Source: Sinomonas mesophila (GTDB lineage: Bacteria > Actinomycetota > Actinomycetes > Actinomycetales > Micrococcaceae). Taken from it: 64,000 nt of DNA. The stretch spans positions 1-64,000 of the forward strand of contig NZ_MTIC01000003.1 of the NCBI RefSeq assembly GCF_001999765.1, written 5' to 3'. Shown piece after piece: positions 53,802 to 64,000 of this stretch. Numbering within the stretch: the stretch's first letter is position 1; each line of letters opens with the position of its first letter. The notes below the pieces were generated by a model. It was not told the DNA's origin. It saw only the letters and a list, made by a program, of their open reading frames with translations, and made no database searches. The translations under genes were made by a program, and so were the position numbers.

Positions 53802-56552
53802 ATGGTGCAGGGGCAGCCGGAGACGCCGGAGACAACGGAGCCGGAGGTCCTCGAGCTCCGCATCCACGGGATTCGGAACACCCCGCCGCACGAGATGCTC
53901 GCCTGCCCGGCGGACGAGACTGTCCTGGTCACGGCCGCCGGCATTCCGCAGGGGGACCGACTCGCAGGCTTCTACGAGCACGCCGCCCCGTCCACGCCCG
54001 ACGCCCCCACGCCCGCCAAGCCCACGCGCGTCGAGGCCTACAGCTGGGGGAACTTGGCCCGCACCGCTCCGGACCTCGGGTTCCTCCAGGTCGCCGGGCG
54101 CACCGTGAGCAACCTCGGCTGGCTCCTGCTCGTCCCGTTCGGGCTCGCCAACGCGGCCTACTGGGCGAGGCCCATCCGGCGCCAGCCGCGGTCCAGGGGA
54201 GAGGCACCCGCCCCAGGGCAGCTCCGGGCGGGCCCCGGGGCCGGCGCGGTCCGGCTCTTCGCCCTCCTGCTCACACTGCTGTACACGACATCGTTCGCGA
54301 CGGTGTCCCTGGACCTCGTCGGTGCCCAGTGCTTCGATGCCGGGGCCCGCGTCTGCAGCGCCCTGCCGGGGATCGCCGACCCGCTCACGGCCTGGACGCG
54401 GGGCCAGCGGCTCGTGGCGCTGACGGCGGTGCCGGTGCTCGCCGTCGTGCTCCTGATGGTCCTCTCGGTCTTCGGCAACGCGCGCTACCAGCGCGTCGTC
54501 GCCTTCTCCGCGGGCGGCGGCGCACTCGAGGCCACGGTGCAGCCGGGCACCACCGGGGCGGCCGCGGGGCGAGTTCTAGCGGCGGCGCACTTCTGGGACA
54601 GGCCCTTCGTGACGTCCCCGACGGGGCTCGTGCACATCGGCGCGAGCCTCGCGCTCCTGGCCGTCCTCCTGTGCAGCGACCGGCTCGCCGCCCTGGTCCC
54701 CGAGGCCGCCGGCGGCGTGCCCTGCCGGACGGTGGCCGGCTGGTACACGCCTGACTGCTACGCGGTGTCCATTTCGGCGTTCCGGGCCGACGGCGTCACC
54801 CTCGTCGCGCTCCTGGCCTCGGCACTCCTGCTGCTGGCCGGCGGCGGGCTCGTGGTCGCGTGGTCGCGGGACCTCCGCTTCGCGCCGTCCGGGCCGTCCG
54901 GGAGGCACAAGCGCGTCGCCTGGGGCTACGCGGTGACCTCAGGGGCGGCGCTCGGCGTCGTGCTGTGGAACGTGGGCTGGGGCGCTGCGGCGGCGGGGGT
55001 GGGCGACGGGCGGCGCGAGTTCTCCGGGACGGCGACCGCGGCCCTGGTCATCATGGGGCTGCTGACGATCCTCGCCCTCGTGGGCTGCGCGGTCCGGAGC
55101 TGGGTGCCGGCCTGGGCGGCCTTCGCCCTCATCCTCTGCTCGACCCTCGGGCTCCTGTACTGGGCCGCCGTTGACACAGGGCACCTCTCGCTCGTGGTGC
55201 CGGGCGCCGCCGTCGCCCTCTTCGCCGTCCTCCTCCTGGCACGCCGCACGGGTGACTACACGCGGCAGGCGTGGGCCGGGGCCGGGCCGGGCGTCTTCAT
55301 GTTCCTGTCCCTGTTCGGCGCCGCGTTCCTCGCGAGCGCCCTGCCCGTGGGGTTCGCGTGGTTCCTGCGCACGGCCGGGACCACGCGCACGCCGCTCGAG
55401 GAGGACACATACTGGAGCACGGTCACCGCCCCCGGTGCGATGCGCGCCGTCGTCCCCAAGGCCTTCGAGGCGATCGGCGGCATGCAGGTGTTCTTCGTCG
55501 TCGTCATCCTCGCCGCCACCCTCGCGGTCCTCGCCGTGCGGCTCCTGCGGCCGTCGAGCATCGCCGCGCCGCCCGTGGTGGACACGGAGAGTTGGTTCGC
55601 GCAGGCGATCCTGCGCCGGCGCGCCGTCAGCGCGATCGCGCACCGGGCCGAGCCGATCCTCGGCGTCGTCGCGGTGGGCGTGTGGGCCGCCGTGACGGCG
55701 GCCCTCCTCGCCTCGGCCGCCGTCCGCGGATCCGGCTTCGGGAAGCAGTGGCTCGCCGACTTCACGGTGTTCCTCGCCGACGTCCTCGCCGACTGGGGCG
55801 TCCTGCTGGGCGGCGCGCTCCTGCTCCTCGAGGCGATTCGCGCCGCGGCGACGCATGGGGGCCGACCCGTCGGGCTCCTGTGGGACCTCATGTGCTGGCT
55901 GCCCCGCGCCGCCCATCCCTTCGGGCCCTCGTGCTACGGCGAGCGGGCGGTCCCCGAGATCGGTGATCGGCTCGTGGCCTGGCTCGAGGGGCACCCCCAG
56001 CGCCGCGTGCTGCTCTCGACCCACAGCCTGGGGACCGTGCTGGCCGTGTGCTCGCTGTTCGAGCTCTGCGCGCGGCAGAAGGAGGAGCTGCTCGGCCGGG
56101 TGCAGGTCCTCTCGTACGGCATCCAGCTGCGCCCGTACTTCGGGAGGCTGTTCCCCGAGCTGCTGGGCCCGGATGAGCTCGGCCTGCGGCCGGCGCGGAT
56201 GCCCGCGCTCGTCGCGGGCGACCCGTGGGGCCGGCAGATGGAACTCGACGCCGCCGCACCGGCGCGGGACGTCCGCGAGGGCACCCTCCTCGCACTCCTC
56301 AGCGACAGCACGCAGCCCGGGGGCCGCCGCGCGTGGCTGAGCCTCTGGCGGCGCACGGACTACCTCGGCTTCCCGGTTGACTCGTACGCGAAGCCCGACA
56401 GGGAGCACCTCCTCGCGCGCGTGCCGGCGCTCGACCGCTACGCCGAGGAGCTCGAGCCGTCGAGCTACCTGGCCCGCGTCGCGACGCACGGCAACTACCT
56501 GGCGACCACGGGCTACGCTTCGGCGCGGGAGGAGCTCCTCGGAAGCCCCTGA
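53802..56552 (+). CDS. Large membrane protein with alpha/beta-hydrolase motif
   Basis: 916 aa from the ATG at 53802. N-terminal VLELRIHGIRNTPPHEML, then about ten to twelve membrane segments between residues 110 and 690, and a cytoplasmic-type C-terminal part with RRVLLSTHSLGTVLAVCSLFE (GxSxG-like nucleophile elbow T-H-S-L-G). Probably a membrane-anchored lipase- or esterase-like protein; the family has no described function that can be read here. Confidence 0.65.
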   Translation: MVQGQPETPETTEPEVLELRIHGIRNTPPHEMLACPADETVLVTAAGIPQGDRLAGFYEHAAPSTPDAPTPAKPTRVEAYSWGNLARTAPDLGFLQVAGRTVSNLGWLLLVPFGLANAAYWARPIRRQPRSRGEAPAPGQLRAGPGAGAVRLFALLLTLLYTTSFATVSLDLVGAQCFDAGARVCSALPGIADPLTAWTRGQRLVALTAVPVLAVVLLMVLSVFGNARYQRVVAFSAGGGALEATVQPGTTGAAAGRVLAAAHFWDRPFVTSPTGLVHIGASLALLAVLLCSDRLAALVPEAAGGVPCRTVAGWYTPDCYAVSISAFRADGVTLVALLASALLLLAGGGLVVAWSRDLRFAPSGPSGRHKRVAWGYAVTSGAALGVVLWNVGWGAAAAGVGDGRREFSGTATAALVIMGLLTILALVGCAVRSWVPAWAAFALILCSTLGLLYWAAVDTGHLSLVVPGAAVALFAVLLLARRTGDYTRQAWAGAGPGVFMFLSLFGAAFLASALPVGFAWFLRTAGTTRTPLEEDTYWSTVTAPGAMRAVVPKAFEAIGGMQVFFVVVILAATLAVLAVRLLRPSSIAAPPVVDTESWFAQAILRRRAVSAIAHRAEPILGVVAVGVWAAVTAALLASAAVRGSGFGKQWLADFTVFLADVLADWGVLLGGALLLLEAIRAAATHGGRPVGLLWDLMCWLPRAAHPFGPSCYGERAVPEIGDRLVAWLEGHPQRRVLLSTHSLGTVLAVCSLFELCARQKEELLGRVQVLSYGIQLRPYFGRLFPELLGPDELGLRPARMPALVAGDPWGRQMELDAAAPARDVREGTLLALLSDSTQPGGRRAWLSLWRRTDYLGFPVDSYAKPDREHLLARVPALDRYAEELEPSSYLARVATHGNYLATTGYASAREELLGSP

Positions 56553-56559
56553 GCTCCGG

Positions 56560-56735
56560 GGCCTCCTGGACGATTGGCTCGCTGCGCACGGCATGAACTC
56601 GTGTTCGCCGAGTTCAAGGGCCCGGTCAAGGACCGGCTGCTGCGCTCCAGGACGCGCGCGGGCGATTCGGGCCGGACCTGCCACCCCACCGAGAGCGCCG
56701 CCGTGCGGGTCCTGCGCTCGGACACTGCGCCCGGC
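56560..56735 (+). pseudogene. Remnant of a SulP transporter STAS domain
   Basis: Frame one reads GLLDDWLAAHG; after a shift, ELVFAEFKGPVKDRLLR and CHPTESAAVRVLR follow, the end of a SulP-type anion transporter (STAS domain). The membrane part is absent. A dead gene end lying between two intact genes. Confidence 0.6.
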
Positions 56736-56836
56736 AGTTCATCCGACGATCCATCTGGCGGCGAAACCACCGACGACGGCGGCCCCCGCACGTGAGCGGG
56801 GGGCGCTGGGTTCCACAGATCTAGACGAGGCCTAGA

Positions 56837-58345
56837 TCAGGGAGTGATCGTCGTCGCGGCAACGTCTGTCCGGTTCGCGGTGTTGCCGTCGTTTGCCCGG
56901 ACAGACAGCGACACGAAGTTGCTGCCCGAGGCGTCGAGCCCTTGATAGTCCCCCGTGAAGAAGCCGCGGGCGAACGGGGCAGTCAGCATGTCGAACGGAC
57001 CGTAGAGGTGGGTCTCGTTACCGAAGGCGGCGCCGCCGGCGGGCGATGAGGTGAACCAGTAATCCGTGGGCAGCGTGCTCGTGTTCCCGACGGTCAGGTT
57101 GCGGAAGTCATAGTACGTGACCCCCACGGTGCCGCTCGCGTTGACCCGCACGCTCGGCGTGAAGGCTGGCGTGCCGGTCGGCGTGTTGACGCGCGCCGGG
57201 GCCGTCCAGGTCGCGCCGCCGTCAGACGACGTGGAGATCGCCACCTGGTCGAACGCGAAACCGGTGAAACGAGCATCCTGCCAGACGACGTAGAGCTGGC
57301 CCGTAGCCGGGTCGATCGCCGGTTCCGGAATGATGTCGCCCGTGCGGATCGGCGCTCCCGTATTCGGATCCCTCACGCCGACCGTGAAGAGCTTCGCCAC
57401 GATCTTCGGCGCCGTCCAGGTCGCGCCGCCGTCAGTGGACTTGACGAAGGCGACGTTGAGCCCGTGGAGCCCGTCCACGCCGTGAGGGCCGGTTCCGAGA
57501 ATGAGATCGAAGAAGTTGTAGAGCGTGCCGGTGCGTGGATCGACGACAATCTGGTTGCCGATCGTCTGCTGACGCTGCGCCGTCGGGACGATGACCTTCG
57601 CGGCGCTCCACGTGACGCCGCCGTCCGTGGTCTTGGAGAACCAGGCCGGGCCGGTGAAGGCGCGGATGTGCGGGGCAGCCTTGGGGTTACCCGTTGGGGA
57701 GACGAGGCGGTCCCAGACGGCGTAGGCCGTTCCGGCCTTAACTGGATCGGCCGTCACCGACTCCTTGTCGTTGAAGAACCGCGCTGTGCCAAGGTCTTCC
57801 TTGATGATGCGGAGATTGCCCCAGGTCTTGCCGCCGTCAGTCGACGTCGCGGCGGCCACAGCGTTGTCAGGGCCAGCGCCCTGCAACGAGAGGGACACCG
57901 AGTACGCCGTACCGTCCGGGCCGAACGATACCCAGGGGTCGGTGGCCCGATCGTAGCGGCTCAGACCGCCGGGCGCGCACGCGCTGAAGGGTTGCGTGGC
58001 CTGGCCCCAGGTCTTACCGCCGTCGGTCGAGTAGCCCGCGACCAGGCCGTGGGCACCACCGTCCGACCAGCGGTCCTGCTGCCACACGCCGATGATGTTG
58101 TCGGGATTCGCCGGGTTGACGGAGACCCACGGCTCGACTTCGGCGTTGACGTAATTGACCGACCCGGGCGCGGCCCCGACCGTGCAGGACGCATAGGGGC
58201 TCGGCCCGCTCACGGTGGCGAGTGGCGTGAAGGTTGCGGCCGAGGCGGCGCCCGCCGAGTTGAGCATGAGCGCGGCTGACAGCATGGCCGGCAGCGCGAG
58301 ACGTACGGAACGTGTGCGGTTCCGCGCGGAGGGATCCACGGTCAT
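56837..58345 (-). CDS. Secreted sialidase-like protein with Asp-box repeats
   Basis: 502 aa. Signal peptide about residues 1-36 (VRLALPAMLSAALMLNSAGA, cleaved after ASA). At least five Asp boxes: STDGGKTWG (twice), TTDGGVTWS, STDGGATWT and SSDGGATWT, which mark a six-bladed beta-propeller of the sialidase type. No clear catalytic Arg triad was verified. It may be an exo-glycosidase or a binding propeller. Good ribosome site (TAGGAGAG). Confidence 0.82.
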   Translation of the reverse strand: MTVDPSARNRTRSVRLALPAMLSAALMLNSAGAASAATFTPLATVSGPSPYASCTVGAAPGSVNYVNAEVEPWVSVNPANPDNIIGVWQQDRWSDGGAHGLVAGYSTDGGKTWGQATQPFSACAPGGLSRYDRATDPWVSFGPDGTAYSVSLSLQGAGPDNAVAAATSTDGGKTWGNLRIIKEDLGTARFFNDKESVTADPVKAGTAYAVWDRLVSPTGNPKAAPHIRAFTGPAWFSKTTDGGVTWSAAKVIVPTAQRQQTIGNQIVVDPRTGTLYNFFDLILGTGPHGVDGLHGLNVAFVKSTDGGATWTAPKIVAKLFTVGVRDPNTGAPIRTGDIIPEPAIDPATGQLYVVWQDARFTGFAFDQVAISTSSDGGATWTAPARVNTPTGTPAFTPSVRVNASGTVGVTYYDFRNLTVGNTSTLPTDYWFTSSPAGGAAFGNETHLYGPFDMLTAPFARGFFTGDYQGLDASGSNFVSLSVRANDGNTANRTDVAATTITP

Positions 58346-58480
58346 GATGCTCTCCTAGGGTGACATTTCGGTGATGCGAACGGTGCGAGTGCATGAGGTG
58401 CGTGCCGCTGGCAGCCGACGGCACGATCCTGCCGACTTGCGTCGACGCGGGGAGGATTCAGGAACTGAAGCGGTACATTC

Positions 58481-58972
58481 CTACCAAGACGCCTGAGCTC
58501 CCTTGTCTTCCGGGCACGGAGTTTCGCGCTTCGGTTTAAGGCCGACGACCCCGCACCACGCGGCCGGGTAGCGGAGCGACCCGCCGAGGTCATTCCCGTG
58601 GGCGAGCGGTACGAGGCCCGCACCAACTGCCGCCGCCGAACCTCCGCTCGAGCCGGACGTCGAGCGGGATAGGTCCCAAGGGTTATGCATGGGCCCGTGG
58701 AGTGTCGGCTCGGAGCTCGGCGCGAGACCGAAGGGCACCCCAGCGAACGGTGCCTCGGCCCTCAGTAGGCGCGCTGCGCCGTCGTCCGGCTCGCCGCCTT
58801 CCGGCAGCCGGTTTCCCGACTCGTCGGCGAGCCAGACGACGGCGTTCAGGGCGAGGTTCAGAACCCGGATCCGTTCGCGCGCCTCTTCCTCGAGCTCCGC
58901 CGGACTCGCGCGTCCCGTGCGGACCAGTTCCGTCTGGCCAAGGCCGTCGAGCCATCGAAGCTCTTCGTCCAC
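58481..58972 (-). pseudogene. Amidase gene fragment
   Basis: Amidase-signature N-terminus with DLSRSTSGSSGGSAAAVGAG and GNDLGGSLRYPAAWCGVVGL (cis-Ser and nucleophile Ser). The catalytic Lys segment (normally LLKD after GVPF) has been deleted, the frame ends soon after GLKP, and about two thirds of the protein are missing. Inactive remnant. Confidence 0.8.
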
Positions 58973-59354
58973 GCGCTCAGAGGACCACTGGACCCGCGGA
59001 CGCGCAAGGTCCCGAGTAGCCGAATTTCAGCGGGCGGCGCGCACGAATTGAGATGAGGCCTGCGGCCTTCATCGCGCCCTCGGCGACCGCCATCGACGCC
59101 ATGCGCCCACCCAAAGATTTTCCCGCAGTCACAGCGGTTCGGGGGCCGACCGCCGTCGTGCCTCCACCTCCACGACGGCGGCCCAACCAGGAATCGCTTT
59201 GGGCGCCCGGTCCGGAAGCTTCTTTGCCGACTTCCATGTAGGCGAAGTTGAAGTCGCGCCCGAACGCATCGCTGCGACGAGTTCGTCCACCATCAGCTGG
59301 CGCCGCGACTGGACCAGGGCCGCCAACGTCGGGGCGAGCAGCGCCCGTGCGCGC
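58973..59354. other. 380 bp without a recognised intact gene
   Basis: On the minus strand, short pieces such as DFNFAYMEVGKEASGPGAQS look protein-like but are broken by frameshifts; no family recognised. Likely more decayed coding DNA next to the amidase fragment. Confidence 0.4.
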
Positions 59355-59708
59355 CTACGGCTTGCCGTTGACGGCGACGATGGCCACGTCCCTCCAGTTG
59401 CCGAAGGCGAGGACCGTCTGGGTGGGCGGCGGCTGTCCCGCAGATCCGCCCAGCATGGTGTGGAAGAACCGGTGGAGATTCCGGTGGACGCCGGATCCGA
59501 TCGTGTGCCCCGCGCCATTCGTGCCGTCGGTCGCGCGGCCGGGCCGCGTCCAGTCGATCATCGTGTACTCCGCGGACGAACCGTCCGAGGAAGGGCGGGA
59601 GAGGATCACGACCATGTGGTCCGGCGAGACCGCGCGGACGTTGAAGGGCCGGGGACCTGCATCGGCGAACACGACCTTGTCGCCGAGGGTGAGATGGCGG
59701 AAGTCCAT
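59355..59708 (-). CDS. Small conserved-looking hypothetical protein
   Basis: 117 aa from the ATG at 59708 with a CGGAGGGG ribosome site. Beta-rich: DFRHLTLGDKVVFADAGPRP, FNVRAVSPDHMVVILSRP, YTMIDWTRPG, GNWRDVAIVAVNG. No signal peptide, no cysteines, no known family. The long open frame extending it to 62144 is only the antisense of glgX. Confidence 0.65.
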   Translation of the reverse strand: MDFRHLTLGDKVVFADAGPRPFNVRAVSPDHMVVILSRPSSDGSSAEYTMIDWTRPGRATDGTNGAGHTIGSGVHRNLHRFFHTMLGGSAGQPPPTQTVLAFGNWRDVAIVAVNGKP

Positions 59709-59864
59709 GGGGCCCCTCCGGAAGGCACTGGGTTGGACACAAGCGTAAGCGCTTACGCAGCCCTGCGCGAGTGGGCCGGGAAACTCCGCCAATGTGACGT
59801 TCGGCATACGCGCGGCTCGCCGGGCAGCCGACGACTGTCGGCGCGGTCCGCTAGGGTCACTCTC

Positions 59865-62000
59865 ATGGACGCGACAACCGCAGGCGCCTTCTGGGGTGCC
59901 CGGCCAACGGCGCTTGGGACGGACTTCGCACTCGCAACAGCCCCCGAGGCGGAGCGGGTGGAGGTCTGCCTCGTCGATGCGGACCGGGCCGAGCGCAGGG
60001 TCGAGATGACGCGGGCCATGGCGCTCGTCGGCGGGGCCGTGAGGTGGGAGGCGAGCGTCCCCGGGGTGCGCGCCGGCCAGCTCTACGGCTACCGCGTCCA
60101 CGGGCCCTGGGACCCGGACGGCGGACTGCGCTTCAACCCCGCGAAGATCCTCCAGGACCCCCGCGCGCTCGCCGTCTCCGGCCGCAACGAGTGGGGCCAG
60201 GAGATGCACGCCTACCGCTTCGGGGACCCGCGCACGATCGACACCTCGGACTCGCTCGGGCACGCGATGCTCTCCGTCGTCGTGGACCACGGCGAGTACG
60301 ACTGGGAGGACGACGCGCCCCCGCGCACCCCGTACAACGAGAGCGTCATCTACGAGGCACACCTCAAGGCCCTCAGCAGGCTCCACCCCGAGGTTCCCGA
60401 AGCGCTCAGGGGAACCTACGCCGGGGCGGCCCACCCCGCCGTCGTGCGCCACCTCGCCGAGCTCGGAGTGACCGCGATCGAGCTCATGCCCATGCACCAG
60501 TTCGTGCACGACGCGGTGCTGCGCGAGCGCGGGCTCGCGAACTACTGGGGCTACAACACGATCGGCTTCTTCGCGCCGCACTCGTTCTACGCGTCGTCGG
60601 GGGACCGGGGGCAGCAGATCTTCGAGTTCAAGGAGCTCGTCAAGGCGTACCACCGCGCGGGCATCGAGGTGATCCTCGACGTCGTCTACAACCACACGGC
60701 GGAGGGCAACCACCTCGGCCCGCAGCTGAGCCTGCGCGGGATCGACAATGCCGGTTTCTATCACCTCGTCCCGGGGAATGAATTCCACTACATGGATTAC
60801 ACCGGGACGGGAAACTCGCTCAATGTCGGCAACGCGCATGCGCTCTCGCTGGTCATCGACTCGCTGCGGTACTGGGTCACCGAGATGCACGTGGACGGCT
60901 TCAGGTTCGACCTCGCGGCGACGCTCGCGCGCGAGGAGGGCACGGTGGACATGGTCTCGCCGTTCTTCGAGCTCGTCGCCGCGGACCCAGTGCTGAGCCG
61001 GGTCAAGCTCATCGCCGAGCCGTGGGACGTGGGTCCCGGCGGCTACCAGGTGGGCAACTTCCCGCAGCAGTGGACGGAGTGGAACGGCAGGTTCCGCGAC
61101 TGCGTGCGCGACTTCTGGCGCGGCGAGCAGGGCACGCTCCGGGAGCTCGCGATGCGCGTGGCCGGCTCGGCGGACCTCTACCAGGAGGACGGGCGCAAGC
61201 CGAGCGCCTCGATCAACTTCGTCACGGCGCACGACGGCTTCACGCTGCGCGACCTCGTCTCCTACAACCACAAGCACAACGAGGCCAACGGTGAGGGCAA
61301 CCGCGACGGCGAGAACCACAATCGCTCGTGGAACTGCGGCGTCGAGGGCCCCACGGACAATCCCGCGGTCCTCGAGCTGCGCGCCCGCCAGCAGCGCAAC
61401 CTCCTGCTCACGCTGGTGCTGTCCCAGGGCGTGCCGATGCTCTCCCACGGCGACGAGCTCGGCCGGACCCAGCACGGGAACAACAACGCCTACTGCCAGG
61501 ACAGCGCACTGGCCTGGATCGATTGGGAATCCGCGGACGCCGAGCTGCTGGACTTCACGCGCCGGCTCCTGCGCCTGCGCCACGCGCACCCCGTCTTTCG
61601 GCGGCGCAGCTTCTTCGACGGCTGCCCCGTGGCCCCCGCCGAGGGCGAGCCGCTGCCGGACATCGCGTGGCTCGACGCGGACGGGACCATGATGGGCGGC
61701 GAGGACTGGGACAACGACTGGGCCCGCTCCCTCGCCTTCTACCTCAATGGGGCCGCCGTCCCCGGAACCGGCCGGCACGGATCGGCCGGCGATTCGGACT
61801 TCCTCGTGATCCTCAACGCCGCGGTGAACGACGTCGAGTACCTCATCCCGTCGGGCCACTTCCCCGCGAAGTGGACCACCGCGCTCACCACGTGCTCGCG
61901 GCAGCTCGTGGGGGAGACGACGGCGGCAGGTGAGCGATTCGTGGTCCCGGCGCGCAGCGCCGTGGTCCTCGAAGCAGTCACGGACAGCCCAAGGAGCTGA
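59865..62000 (+). CDS. glgX: Glycogen debranching enzyme
   Basis: 711 aa. N-terminal CBM48-like domain ([22 protein letters not shown]), then GH13 barrel regions: [15 protein letters not shown] (region I), [12 protein letters not shown] (II, nucleophile Asp), [16 protein letters not shown] (III, acid Glu) and [18 protein letters not shown] (IV). It hydrolyses alpha-1,6 branch points of glycogen limit dextrins. Confidence 0.93.
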   Translation: MDATTAGAFWGARPTALGTDFALATAPEAERVEVCLVDADRAERRVEMTRAMALVGGAVRWEASVPGVRAGQLYGYRVHGPWDPDGGLRFNPAKILQDPRALAVSGRNEWGQEMHAYRFGDPRTIDTSDSLGHAMLSVVVDHGEYDWEDDAPPRTPYNESVIYEAHLKALSRLHPEVPEALRGTYAGAAHPAVVRHLAELGVTAIELMPMHQFVHDAVLRERGLANYWGYNTIGFFAPHSFYASSGDRGQQIFEFKELVKAYHRAGIEVILDVVYNHTAEGNHLGPQLSLRGIDNAGFYHLVPGNEFHYMDYTGTGNSLNVGNAHALSLVIDSLRYWVTEMHVDGFRFDLAATLAREEGTVDMVSPFFELVAADPVLSRVKLIAEPWDVGPGGYQVGNFPQQWTEWNGRFRDCVRDFWRGEQGTLRELAMRVAGSADLYQEDGRKPSASINFVTAHDGFTLRDLVSYNHKHNEANGEGNRDGENHNRSWNCGVEGPTDNPAVLELRARQQRNLLLTLVLSQGVPMLSHGDELGRTQHGNNNAYCQDSALAWIDWESADAELLDFTRRLLRLRHAHPVFRRRSFFDGCPVAPAEGEPLPDIAWLDADGTMMGGEDWDNDWARSLAFYLNGAAVPGTGRHGSAGDSDFLVILNAAVNDVEYLIPSGHFPAKWTTALTTCSRQLVGETTAAGERFVVPARSAVVLEAVTDSPRS

Positions 62001-62001
62001 C

Positions 62002-64000
62002 ATGGACATCTGGCCCGGAACCGCATATCCCCTGGGGGCTACCTTCGATGGCACGGGGACGAACTTTGCCCTCTTCAGCGAAGCGGCGAGCGGCGTTGAG
62101 CTGTGCCTCTTCGACGACGAGCGCAACGAGAAGCGCGTGCCCATGACCGAAGTCGACGGCTTCGTGTGGCACTGCTACCTCCCGCACGTCCAGCCGGGGC
62201 AGCTCTACGGTTACCGCGTCCACGGTGACTACGATCCCGACACTGGGCAGCGCTGCAACCCCAACAAGCTGCTCCTCGACCCCTACGTCAAGGCCGTCAA
62301 GGGCGAGCCCGACTGGGCGCAGCCCCTCTTCTCGTACAACTTCGGCGAACCGAACAGCAAGAACCACGAGGACTCGGCCGAGCACATGATGCTCGGCGTC
62401 GTCACGAGCCCGTTCTTCGACTGGCAGGGAGACGCCCTGCTCAAGGTCCCCTACCACCGCACGGTCATCTACGAGGCCCACGTCAAGGGCCTCACCGAGG
62501 CCCACCCCGAGGTGCCCGTCGAGCTCCAGGGGACGTACGCGGGCGTGGCCCACCCCGCCGTCGTCAGCCACCTGACCAAGCTCGGCGTGACCGCCCTCGA
62601 GCTCATGCCCGTCCACCAGTTCGTGGACGACAACACGCTCCGGGAGAAGGGCCTGTCCAACTACTGGGGCTACAACACGATCGGCTTCTTCGCCCCGCAC
62701 AATGGGTACTCCGCGAGCGGGGACAGGGGCCACCAGGTCCAGGAGTTCAAGGCGATGGTCCGCACGCTCCACCAGGCGGGCATCGAGGTGATCCTCGACG
62801 TCGTCTACAACCACACGGCCGAGGGCAACCACCTGGGCCCCACGCTGTCCTTCAAGGGCATCGACAACGCCGCCTACTACCGGCTCGTCGAGGACGACCA
62901 GCAGTACTACATGGACTACACGGGCACGGGGAACTCGCTCAACGTCCGCCACCCGCACTCCCTCCAACTGCTCATGGACTCGTTGCGGTACTGGGTCACC
63001 GAGATGCACGTGGACGGGTTCCGGTTCGACCTCGCCGCGACCCTGGCCCGCGAGTTCTACGACGTCGACAAGCTCTCGAGCTTCTTCGAACTCATCCAGC
63101 AGGATCCGGTCGTCTCGCAGGTCAAGCTCATTGCCGAGCCGTGGGACGTCGGCCCCGGCGGCTACCAGGTGGGCAACTTCCCGCCGCAGTGGACGGAGTG
63201 GAACGGCAAGTACCGGGACACGGTCCGCGACTTCTGGCGCGGCGAGCCCGCGACCCTTGGCGAGTTCGCCTCCCGGCTCACGGGCTCGGCGGACCTCTAC
63301 CAGCACACCGGGCGGCGGCCCGTGGCGTCGATCAACTTCGTCACGGCGCACGACGGCTTCACGCTGCGCGACCTCGTCTCCTACAACAGGAAGCACAACA
63401 AGGCCAACGGCGAGGGCAACGAGGACGGCGAGAGCCACAACCGCTCGTGGAACTGCGGCGCCGAGGGGCCGACGCACGACCCGGCTGTGCTCGAGCTGCG
63501 CGCCCGCCAGCAGCGCAACTTCATCGCCACGCTCCTGCTCTCCCAGGGCGTGCCGATGATCTCGCACGGGGATGAGCTGGGCCGCACGCAGAAGGGCAAC
63601 AACAACGCCTACTGCCAGGACACGCCGCTGACCTGGATCAACTGGAAGAACGCAGACGGCCCGCTCGTCGAGTTCACCGCCGCCGTGGCCCGGCTCCGGG
63701 CCGAGCACCCGACCTTCCGGCGCTCCCGCTTCTTCGACGGCCGGCCCGTGCGCCGCCGGGGTGAGGGCCTGCCGGACATCGAGTGGCTGCGGGCCGACGG
63801 CGAGCCCATGGTCCCGGAGGACTGGGACATCGCCCTGGGCCGGAGCGTGGGGGTGTTCCTCAACGGCCACGGCATCCGAGGCAAGGACACCCACGGCCGG
63901 CCCATCACCGACAAGAACTTCCTCCTGTACTTCAACGCGGACGACACGGATGTGGACTTCCGCATCCCGCCGGACGAGTACGCCCCCGGCTGGGACGTCC
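62002..64000 (+). CDS. glgX: Second glycogen debranching enzyme (partial at window edge)
   Basis: At least 666 aa; the end lies beyond the window. The ATG at 62002 follows AAGGAG and sits 1 bp after the stop of the first glgX. The same four GH13 regions occur ([61 protein letters not shown]). Clearly a tandem paralogue, about 60% alike by eye. It starts with the family-typical [23 protein letters not shown], so it may be the canonical GlgX and the first copy the divergent one. Confidence 0.93.
   Translation, partial: MDIWPGTAYPLGATFDGTGTNFALFSEAASGVELCLFDDERNEKRVPMTEVDGFVWHCYLPHVQPGQLYGYRVHGDYDPDTGQRCNPNKLLLDPYVKAVKGEPDWAQPLFSYNFGEPNSKNHEDSAEHMMLGVVTSPFFDWQGDALLKVPYHRTVIYEAHVKGLTEAHPEVPVELQGTYAGVAHPAVVSHLTKLGVTALELMPVHQFVDDNTLREKGLSNYWGYNTIGFFAPHNGYSASGDRGHQVQEFKAMVRTLHQAGIEVILDVVYNHTAEGNHLGPTLSFKGIDNAAYYRLVEDDQQYYMDYTGTGNSLNVRHPHSLQLLMDSLRYWVTEMHVDGFRFDLAATLAREFYDVDKLSSFFELIQQDPVVSQVKLIAEPWDVGPGGYQVGNFPPQWTEWNGKYRDTVRDFWRGEPATLGEFASRLTGSADLYQHTGRRPVASINFVTAHDGFTLRDLVSYNRKHNKANGEGNEDGESHNRSWNCGAEGPTHDPAVLELRARQQRNFIATLLLSQGVPMISHGDELGRTQKGNNNAYCQDTPLTWINWKNADGPLVEFTAAVARLRAEHPTFRRSRFFDGRPVRRRGEGLPDIEWLRADGEPMVPEDWDIALGRSVGVFLNGHGIRGKDTHGRPITDKNFLLYFNADDTDVDFRIPPDEYAPGWDV

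Noticed and set aside
59709-62144. Extension of the 117-aa gene to 929 codons on the minus strand
   Set aside because: Beyond 59708 it is only the reverse of glgX; the good ribosome site at 59708 defines the real start.
61978-63894. 638-codon minus-strand open frame
   Set aside because: Reverse of the second glgX; no motif of its own.

Overview
The window is very GC-rich DNA of an actinobacterium. Gene content and gene order (mycothiol-type arsenate reductases, acpS next to nnr, two glgX copies, LCP protein, Wzx/Wzy-type exopolysaccharide genes) suggest the Micrococcaceae, something like Arthrobacter or Sinomonas; this placement is inferred from content, not computed. No rRNA, tRNA or CRISPR array was seen.

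Layout. 0.06-5.6 kb: a minus-strand arsenic operon (ArsR-phosphatase fusion, arsenate reductase, thioredoxin reductase, flavoprotein, second arsenate reductase, phosphatase-like protein), with a divergent aquaporin. 5.65-11.9 kb: the housekeeping pair acpS and nnr, separated by about 4.5 kb that carries a flavin reductase under a probable iron box, small membrane proteins and a histidine kinase whose response regulator is cut off after about 21 codons. 11.95-22 kb: an accessory block with a MerR-like regulator and its QDCD-motif partner, an amine oxidase, an LCP protein, a DUF1326/DUF2182 pair, a FAD-Rieske protein, two membrane proteins and a patatin. 22.2-23.7 kb: an ATP-grasp peptide-ligase-like gene, divergent from the patatin and a tiny 19-codon ORF. 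24.4-33.9 kb: one tightly packed plus-strand operon of eight genes (GH15, Fe-S GMC oxidoreductase with its small subunit, ferritin-like protein, two sugar-isomerase TIM barrels, MBL hydrolase, 2-keto acid decarboxylase), probably an oxidative sugar or glycoside pathway. Decayed pieces of nnr lie at about 22.1 kb and 33.9-34.4 kb, which suggests repeated rearrangement around nnr.

34.5-51.7 kb: an exopolysaccharide locus (acetyltransferase, Wzy-like polymerase, GDSL lipoprotein, initiating sugar transferase, nitroreductase-like protein, flippase, pyruvyl transferase, two glycosyltransferases) with tailspike-like secreted proteins. One of these, a glycosidase-like gene, is broken by frameshifts and by a nested ISL3/IS256 composite. 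The 45.4-51.1 kb part is visibly poorer in GC than its surroundings.

51.7-59 kb: a FAD monooxygenase with a divergent TetR regulator and a perfect palindrome at its start, a large membrane protein with an alpha/beta-hydrolase motif, a secreted Asp-box protein, and scraps of dead genes (SH3-like, SulP, amidase). 59.35-64 kb: a small conserved protein and two tandem glycogen debranching enzyme genes, the second cut by the window edge.
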